A DNA stretch of 64,000 nucleotides from Alkalibacterium pelagium (lineage in GTDB: Bacteria; Bacillota; Bacilli; Lactobacillales; Carnobacteriaceae_A): contig NZ_FNZU01000011.1 of NCBI RefSeq assembly GCF_900109325.1, positions 31,933-95,932 of the forward strand. The letters are read 5' to 3'. A model generated the notes under the pieces. It did not search any database, had not been told where the DNA came from, and saw only the letters and a list, made by a program, of their open reading frames with translations. Below, in pieces: positions 59,987 to 64,000 of this stretch; the stretch's first letter is position 1, and the number at the start of each line of letters is the position of its first letter. The position numbers and the translations under genes are program-made.

Positions 59987-60412
59987 TTATCCTTCGACAG
60001 TGAATCCCATACTACGTGCTGTACCTTCGACCATGCGCATAGCTGCTTCAACGTTAGCTGCGTTTAGGTCTTCCATTTTTGTTTCAGCGATTTCCTGTAC
60101 TTGAGCGCGTGTTACAGATGCCACTTTTTTAGTGTTTGGTTCACCAGAACCAGACTCTACTCCAGCTGCTTTTTTAAGCAATACTGCTGCAGGTGGTGTT
60201 TTAGTGATAAATGTAAATGAACGGTCTTCATATACAGAAATAACTACAGGAATGATCATTCCTGCCTGGTCAGCTGTACGAGCGTTGAACTCTTTACAGA
60301 ATCCCATGATGTTTACTTGCGCTTGTCCCAATGCTGGTCCTACTGGGGGAGCCGGATTAGCTTTCCCTGCAGGAATCTGCAGTTTCACGACGTTTACTAC
60401 TTTCTTTGCCAC
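59987..60412 (-). CDS. rplK: 50S ribosomal protein L11
   Basis: GTPase-centre protein, 141 residues. It starts [20 protein letters not shown], and the thiostrepton-site region [20 protein letters not shown] is normal. The end reads [19 protein letters not shown]. It has its own promoter behind nusG. Confidence 0.98.
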   Translation of the reverse strand: MAKKVVNVVKLQIPAGKANPAPPVGPALGQAQVNIMGFCKEFNARTADQAGMIIPVVISVYEDRSFTFITKTPPAAVLLKKAAGVESGSGEPNTKKVASVTRAQVQEIAETKMEDLNAANVEAAMRMVEGTARSMGFTVEG

Positions 60413-60517
60413 GAGACATACCTCCTTGATTTTGTCCGTGAGTGGTTAAATGAGGTTATAATTTTCCTCTCCCACTTCTGAGCATGCAAAATACACGTGT
60501 ATAAGGCACACTGAAAT

Positions 60518-60546
60518 AGTTTACCACTACTGTTCAGTTATTGCAA
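60518..60546 (-). promoter_or_regulatory. rplK promoter
   Basis: Minus strand TTGCAA (complement of 60541-60546), 17 bases ending in TGG, TAAACT (60518-60523). It starts just behind the nusG stop and gives a leader of about 100 bases. Confidence 0.72.
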
Positions 60547-60554
60547 CTGTTATT

Positions 60555-61109
60555 TTAGTCATCCAGTTTGGAAATCTGGTTGTAGTCCAGTTCCGCGTTG
60601 GTCTCACGTCCGAACATTTCAACAGAAGCTTTGATTTTTCCTTTTTCTGTTTCAAGCTCTGTAACGGTTCCTTCCATACCGGCAAATGCTCCACCAACAA
60701 TCTTGATGCGTTCACCCAGCTCGACGTCCATTTCGATTTTACGTGGATTGATACCCATGCTGCGAAGGATCTGGTCGATTTCTTCCGGTAGAAGCGGTGA
60801 CGGTTTACTTCCTGCTCCGTGCGAACCGACGAACCCGGTCACGCCAGGTGTATTACGGACAACGTACCAGGCATCATCAGACATAATCATTTCAACCAGA
60901 ACATATCCAGGGAAAATCTTTTCTTTTTCCATTTTAGTCTTGCCGTCTTTCTCAGTAGTTGTTTCCTCTTCTGGAATAATGACTTGAAGAATACGTTCTT
61001 CCATGTTCATGCTTTTCGCACGGGATTCAAGATTCTGTTTGACTTTGTTTTCGTAACCGGAATACGTATGAAGCACGTACCAGGCTTTTGCACTTTCTAA
61101 TTCGTTCAT
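60555..61109 (-). CDS. nusG: Transcription termination/antitermination factor NusG
   Basis: RNA-polymerase clamp factor, 184 residues. The NGN domain begins AKAWYVLHTYSGYENKVKQN and contains IFPGYVLVEMIMSDDAWYVV; the KOW domain reads GERIKIVGGAFAGMEGTV. It follows secE, and the long insertion EEETTTEKDGKTKMEKEK is usual for Firmicutes. Confidence 0.98.
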   Translation of the reverse strand: MNELESAKAWYVLHTYSGYENKVKQNLESRAKSMNMEERILQVIIPEEETTTEKDGKTKMEKEKIFPGYVLVEMIMSDDAWYVVRNTPGVTGFVGSHGAGSKPSPLLPEEIDQILRSMGINPRKIEMDVELGERIKIVGGAFAGMEGTVTELETEKGKIKASVEMFGRETNAELDYNQISKLDD

Positions 61110-61146
61110 TGTAGACTCCTTTAGTTTATCTTTTATTTGTCATACT

Positions 61147-61183
61147 AAAAAAACCTTCTTCACTTTATGGAAGAAAGGTTTTT
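61147..61183 (-). terminator. Hairpin between secE and nusG
   Basis: AAACCTT-CTTC pairs with GAAG-AAGGTTT across an 8-base loop, and seven T follow on the minus strand. It would lower nusG expression relative to secE or act as an attenuator. Confidence 0.65.
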
Positions 61184-61246
61184 CGTCAGCTCTCGATACG
61201 TAGTATAGCACGCAGATAGTGAAAATGCTACTATCTTAAGCGGTTG

Positions 61247-61423
61247 TCAAATTATATTCAATAAAAAGCTGATGGCTGCATCTACTGCATAAAAGAATAC
61301 GCCGAAAAATGCCATAACGCCGAAAACAGTTGCTGTATTTTTTTTCATCTCATCTTTTTTAGGCCATGTCGTCTCTTTCAGTTCATGTTTGACTTCACCA
61401 AAAAATGTTTTAACTTTGTTCAT
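61247..61423 (-). CDS. secE: Preprotein translocase subunit SecE
   Basis: Clamp of the SecY channel, 58 residues with one membrane segment, typical of the Gram-positive short form. It reads MNKVKTFFGEVKHELKETTW, with the conserved KETTWPKKDE amphipathic part, then TVFGVMAFFGVFFYAVDAAI. A GGAGTC-type site precedes the ATG. Order rpmG-secE-nusG is conserved. Confidence 0.97.
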   Translation of the reverse strand: MNKVKTFFGEVKHELKETTWPKKDEMKKNTATVFGVMAFFGVFFYAVDAAISFLLNII

Positions 61424-61478
61424 GAAGGACTCCTTCCACCTGAATCTTCCGGTTAGTTCGAATGATTATTCTGATTCT

Positions 61479-61628
61479 TTATTTTGTTTCTCTGTGTAGT
61501 GTGTGCTTTTTACAATAACGGCAGTATTTTTTAATTTCAAGGCGCTCAGTACGTACTTTGGTTCCTACTTCTTTCGAATAATTCCGGGATCCGCATTCTG
61601 TACAAGCCAGTGCCAGTTTCTTTTTCAT
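61479..61628 (-). CDS. rpmG: 50S ribosomal protein L33 (zinc type)
   Basis: A 49-residue protein: it begins [20 protein letters not shown] and ends [14 protein letters not shown] and CRYC form the zinc site of the C+ type. GAGGAAA precedes the ATG. It heads the rpmG-secE-nusG unit with its own promoter. Confidence 0.95.
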   Translation of the reverse strand: MKKKLALACTECGSRNYSKEVGTKVRTERLEIKKYCRYCKKHTLHRETK

Positions 61629-61679
61629 AGATTTATTTCCTCACTTCAAGGACTTATGTTTTACTTCATAGTCTTCTAT

Positions 61680-61708
61680 ACTTTACCATGCAGTAAAAAG
61701 CCTGTCAA
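61680..61708 (-). promoter_or_regulatory. rpmG-secE-nusG promoter
   Basis: Minus strand TTGACA (complement of 61703-61708), 17 bases ending in TGG, TAAAGT (61680-61685). It begins within 10 bases of the apbE stop. Confidence 0.8.
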
Positions 61709-61714
61709 ATCGGC

Positions 61715-62773
61715 TTAGTTCATCATTTCAAAGTCATTGTCCCTGATTTCGATCTGGTCATTGATTCCTTCTGAAGCATATATTCCCATCTCATTAGTAA
61801 TGTAGATCACTTCTACACCGTCAAGCCCATTGATATAATCCAGCCCCTCTTCTACACCTAGTGAGAATGCAATGTTGGCCAACGCATCTGCGTCCATGGC
61901 ATTGTCTGCAATGATGCTGATACCGGAGATGTTGTTGTCGATCGGAAAGCCGGTTTCCGGATCCATCAGATGATGATATTCGTCATCCCCGTCTCTAACA
62001 AGACGCTCATAGATTCCAGAAGTGACGATCGCTCGGTCTGAAACGGGAACGATACCCAGTATTTCTCCACGTTCCCCATAAGGATTCTGAATCCCGACGT
62101 TCCAGGGTTGATCTTCCCCTCGTGTGCTGTTACCAACAACTACGATATCGCCACCCAGATCGACGATAGCCGTATTGACTCCTTCTTCCACCAATACACG
62201 TGCCGCTTCATCTGTAATGTATCCTTTTGCTATGGCTCCCAGGTCAAGGACCATGCCTTCTTCCTGAAGGTAGATCGTCTGTTCTGATTCGTTCAGTTCC
62301 ACCTTCTGGTAATCGACCAGTGCAACTGCTTCAGCCAGTTCATTTGCTTCAGGTACCGCTGCATAGTCCTGTCCGATCCCCCACAAGCTAGTGACTACAC
62401 CGATGGTCGGGTCAAAGCTGCCGTCAGATTCTTCTGCATAATGCAGGGCACGTTCCATGACGTGGAATACTTCTTCTGATACTTCTACCGGTTCGATTCC
62501 AGCTTGACGATTCACTTCAGAAATCTCAGATTCCGGATTCTGCATCGCAAACCATTCATCCAGCTCCTGCACGCGATCGAACGCTTTGTCCATCGCCTCT
62601 TCCTGACCTTCATTATAGACTTTCATATTTGCAACGGTTCCAAGTAAAAATTCAGTTCGGTCGTAGGGCTGGTCAGCCAGTCCTCGAGGATCTTCTTCCC
62701 GACATCCCAGTAGTCCTAATGATAGAACAGGAACCATCAGCATGACTTTCATCGTTTTAATTCTGGTAAACAT
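61715..62773 (-). CDS. apbE: FAD:protein FMN transferase (ApbE), lipoprotein
   Basis: Transfers FMN from FAD to Thr or Ser of exported flavoproteins, with Mg. The 352 residues begin with a lipoprotein signal ending VLSLGLLGC, so the enzyme sits on the outer face of the membrane. Conserved motifs are EFLLGTVANMKVYN, VLDLGAIAKGYITDEAARVL, VDLGGDIVVVG, HHLMDPETGFP and DADALANIAFSLG. The ATG at 62771-62773 with AAGGA is chosen. It stands next to a Gx-family protein, a frequent partner in extracellular or membrane redox systems; no flavinylated substrate gene is in the window. Confidence 0.94.
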   Translation of the reverse strand: MFTRIKTMKVMLMVPVLSLGLLGCREEDPRGLADQPYDRTEFLLGTVANMKVYNEGQEEAMDKAFDRVQELDEWFAMQNPESEISEVNRQAGIEPVEVSEEVFHVMERALHYAEESDGSFDPTIGVVTSLWGIGQDYAAVPEANELAEAVALVDYQKVELNESEQTIYLQEEGMVLDLGAIAKGYITDEAARVLVEEGVNTAIVDLGGDIVVVGNSTRGEDQPWNVGIQNPYGERGEILGIVPVSDRAIVTSGIYERLVRDGDDEYHHLMDPETGFPIDNNISGISIIADNAMDADALANIAFSLGVEEGLDYINGLDGVEVIYITNEMGIYASEGINDQIEIRDNDFEMMN

Positions 62774-62844
62774 GTACATTGTCCTTCCATTCTTTTTCTC
62801 TGTACATCTTACATTAAAAGTGTTACTCTGTCTATGTTTTCACA

Positions 62845-62881
62845 AGATTAGATTGACATAATTTTGTTCTAATCTTTATAG
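62845..62881 (+). promoter_or_regulatory. Promoter and inverted repeat of the Gx-family gene
   Basis: TTGACA (62853-62858), 17 bases, TTATAG (62876-62881). AGATTAGA (62845-62852) and TCTAATCT (62868-62875) form an 8-bp inverted repeat that flanks the -35 and spacer, a possible operator. Confidence 0.55.
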
Positions 62882-62964
62882 CATTAGACGGGTATTTTGT
62901 GCGACAATTAAAGCAGTAAATTGTCAAACTTGTGAACATATTGAACAAGAAAAGAAGGATAACC

Positions 62965-63537
62965 ATGACTCGAACTCAAAAAATGATATATATTTCACTT
63001 CTCTCGGCCCAGGCTGTGATCCTGGGAATCGTTGAACGCAGCATCCCCTTTCCGTTTGCCTTTGCACCGGGAGCGAAACTGGGCGTCGCGAATCTGATCA
63101 TTATCGTTGCCATCTATACGCTTCCTTTTAAAGACAGCATGAAAGTCGTCTGGATGCGTCTTTTGATGACGACCCTGCTCGGCGGAACGATCTCTACCTT
63201 TATGTACAGTACAGCTGGAGCGCTTCTCAGTTATGCCGGCATGCTTTTCGTAAAATTTATTGGAGGCAAGCGTGTCAGTATCATCGGGGTCAGTGCAACT
63301 GGCGGTATCCTGCACAATCTGGGGCAGCTGCTCGTTGCCAGTACCATTGCCCAGACCTGGACTGTGCTCCTTTATTTGCCGGTGCTCTCCTTTATGGGTA
63401 TCCTGTCAGGAATTGCCATAGGGATTGCGGCCAACTTCCTGATGGATCATGTCACTACTATCCAGCGCTTCAAGAAGGCGCATGAAGAAAAAAAAAGTGA
63501 CCGACGCAAGCAGAAAATGGCAGAGACACTGGTCTGA
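62965..63537 (+). CDS. Gx transporter family membrane protein
   Basis: A 190-residue membrane protein with five to six hydrophobic segments (Pfam Hpre_diP_synt_I group, formerly linked to heptaprenyl diphosphate synthase). GIVERSIPFPFAFAPGAKLG and GGILHNLGQLLVASTI are family features. The fold is related to ECF S-components, so a small-molecule transporter is possible; the substrate is unknown. The start is the ATG at 62965 with AGAAGGA six bases before; an upstream in-frame ATG lacks a site. It is divergent from apbE, and such pairs are seen in flavin-based electron-transfer loci. Confidence 0.88.
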   Translation: MTRTQKMIYISLLSAQAVILGIVERSIPFPFAFAPGAKLGVANLIIIVAIYTLPFKDSMKVVWMRLLMTTLLGGTISTFMYSTAGALLSYAGMLFVKFIGGKRVSIIGVSATGGILHNLGQLLVASTIAQTWTVLLYLPVLSFMGILSGIAIGIAANFLMDHVTTIQRFKKAHEEKKSDRRKQKMAETLV

Positions 63538-63666
63538 TTGGTGTTTTATGACAGGCCACACTTTATTAAGTATGGGGTAGCCTAAATCAAATTCAGGATA
63601 ATCGCTACCTATGATGTATTAAAAATCAGTGACGAGGGGCTGGGAAAAAACTCCCCTTAAATAAAT

Positions 63667-63708
63667 ACATCCCACGACCGTTTTTTAAAGAAAAAGGTCG
63701 TGGGATGT
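63667..63708 (+). terminator. 13-bp perfect hairpin inside the IS left end
   Basis: ACATCCCACGACC (63667-63679) pairs fully with 63696-63708; the loop includes a T6 run. It could stop transcription coming in from the Gx-family gene. Confidence 0.6.
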
Positions 63709-63728
63709 TACTTTTATAAAGACAAAAC

Positions 63729-63779
63729 GAGCCCCACCGACTATAATTGAAGTACCAACAGCAATTAAAGGAGGGGCTC
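63729..63779 (+). promoter_or_regulatory. Transposase promoter and RBS-masking inverted repeat
   Basis: TATAAT (63742-63747) is a probable -10. GAGCCCCACC (63729-63738), upstream of the start of transcription, is complementary to GGAGGGGCTC (63770-63779), which contains the ribosome site. Only read-through RNA would include both arms and have the site masked. Confidence 0.6.
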
Positions 63780-63782
63780 ACT

Positions 63783-64000
63783 TTGTATCAAAATTATACC
63801 ACAATGGAAACTGCTTTAACACTACAATTAGACTTCACTATTCCCGAGGATCACGAAGCCCGTTTGATCAGTCGTTTCGTTGATTCTATTCCTGCGGAAT
63901 TTCTTCTGGAAGACACCTCTCATACGGGACGACCTGCGTTTCACCCTGCCATGTTACTTAAAATGTGCTTATTTGCCTATAGTCGTTCCACTTTTTCAGG
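63783..64000 (+). CDS. IS1182-family transposase, 5' part
   Basis: The first 72 codons of a DDE transposase, running off the window end. It starts at a TTG (63783-63785) six bases behind GGAGGGG and reads MYQNYTTMETALTLQL; an in-frame ATG follows at 63804. The stretch GRPAFHPAMLLKMCLFAYSR is the N-terminal DUF772 motif of IS1182/IS5-type transposases. The catalytic domain is not visible. Confidence 0.85.
   Translation, partial: MYQNYTTMETALTLQLDFTIPEDHEARLISRFVDSIPAEFLLEDTSHTGRPAFHPAMLLKMCLFAYSRSTFS

Larger units (their letters stand above)
63635..64000 (+). mobile_element. IS1182-like insertion sequence, left end
   Basis: From about 63635 the sequence has GAGGGGCTGGG, a candidate terminal repeat, then the strong hairpin at 63667-63708 and the transposase start. 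The right end is outside the window. The exact left boundary and any target duplication cannot be fixed without the other end. Confidence 0.65.

Overview
The window is a chromosomal segment from a low-GC Gram-positive bacterium. It is most likely a member of the Lactobacillales, and the protein style suggests the Carnobacteriaceae (Alkalibacterium or Marinilactibacillus-like); that family placement is inference, because no rRNA gene is present. The evidence for the order is the str / S10-spc-alpha / rplKAJL-rpoBC layout, the ecfA1-ecfA2-ecfT-truA tail after rplQ, zinc-type S14/L33/L36, a CopY-type copper repressor, a PyrR attenuator and strong AGGAGG ribosome binding sites.

Bases 1 to about 10,250 are an accessory copper-response region that looks more AT-rich than the rest. 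It holds a two-component system (sensor cut by the window start), a small exported Met/His-rich protein, a SAM methyltransferase, a CopA-type Cu(I) ATPase, the CopY repressor with its cop box, a Lit-like lipoprotein intramolecular transacylase (DUF1461/TIGR01906), a small membrane protein, a divergent Lgt-like lipoprotein diacylglyceryl transferase, a coiled-coil M23 peptidase and a second exported Met-rich protein. The two Met-rich genes share a directly repeated box (TCCAT-N6-TCCAT) placed exactly 10 nt before the -10. The region reads as a copper-controlled envelope-remodelling module: it exports copper, binds it outside the membrane, and changes lipoprotein acylation.

Bases 10,283 to 30,460 are housekeeping genes, all on the minus strand. 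Starting from a promoter near 30,450 they run rpsJ to secY-adk, then infA to rpoA-rplQ from an extra promoter near 18,640, then ecfA1-ecfA2-ecfT, a lipoprotein gene, truA and a P-loop kinase. A plus-strand operon (MoxR ATPase, DUF58 protein, TgpA-like transglutaminase) lies at 30.9-35.5 kb between this cluster and the str operon (rpsL-rpsG-fusA-tuf, 35.8-40.7 kb). rpoB-rpoC follow at 40.8-48.5 kb, with a terminator-like hairpin in the rpoB leader.

Between rpoB and rplJ-rplL (48.5-57.8 kb) lie rsmC, fumC, a PyrR-regulated uracil permease, a plus-strand MFS transporter, a LURP-one protein, and tandem FtsW/RodA-family genes. Then come rplL-rplJ with an L10 leader, rplA-rplK with a structured intercistronic RNA, nusG, secE and rpmG. 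The right end has a divergent pair, an ApbE lipoprotein flavinyltransferase and a Gx-family membrane protein. It finishes with the start of an IS1182-like insertion sequence whose transposase ribosome binding site can be masked by a hairpin present only in read-through transcripts.
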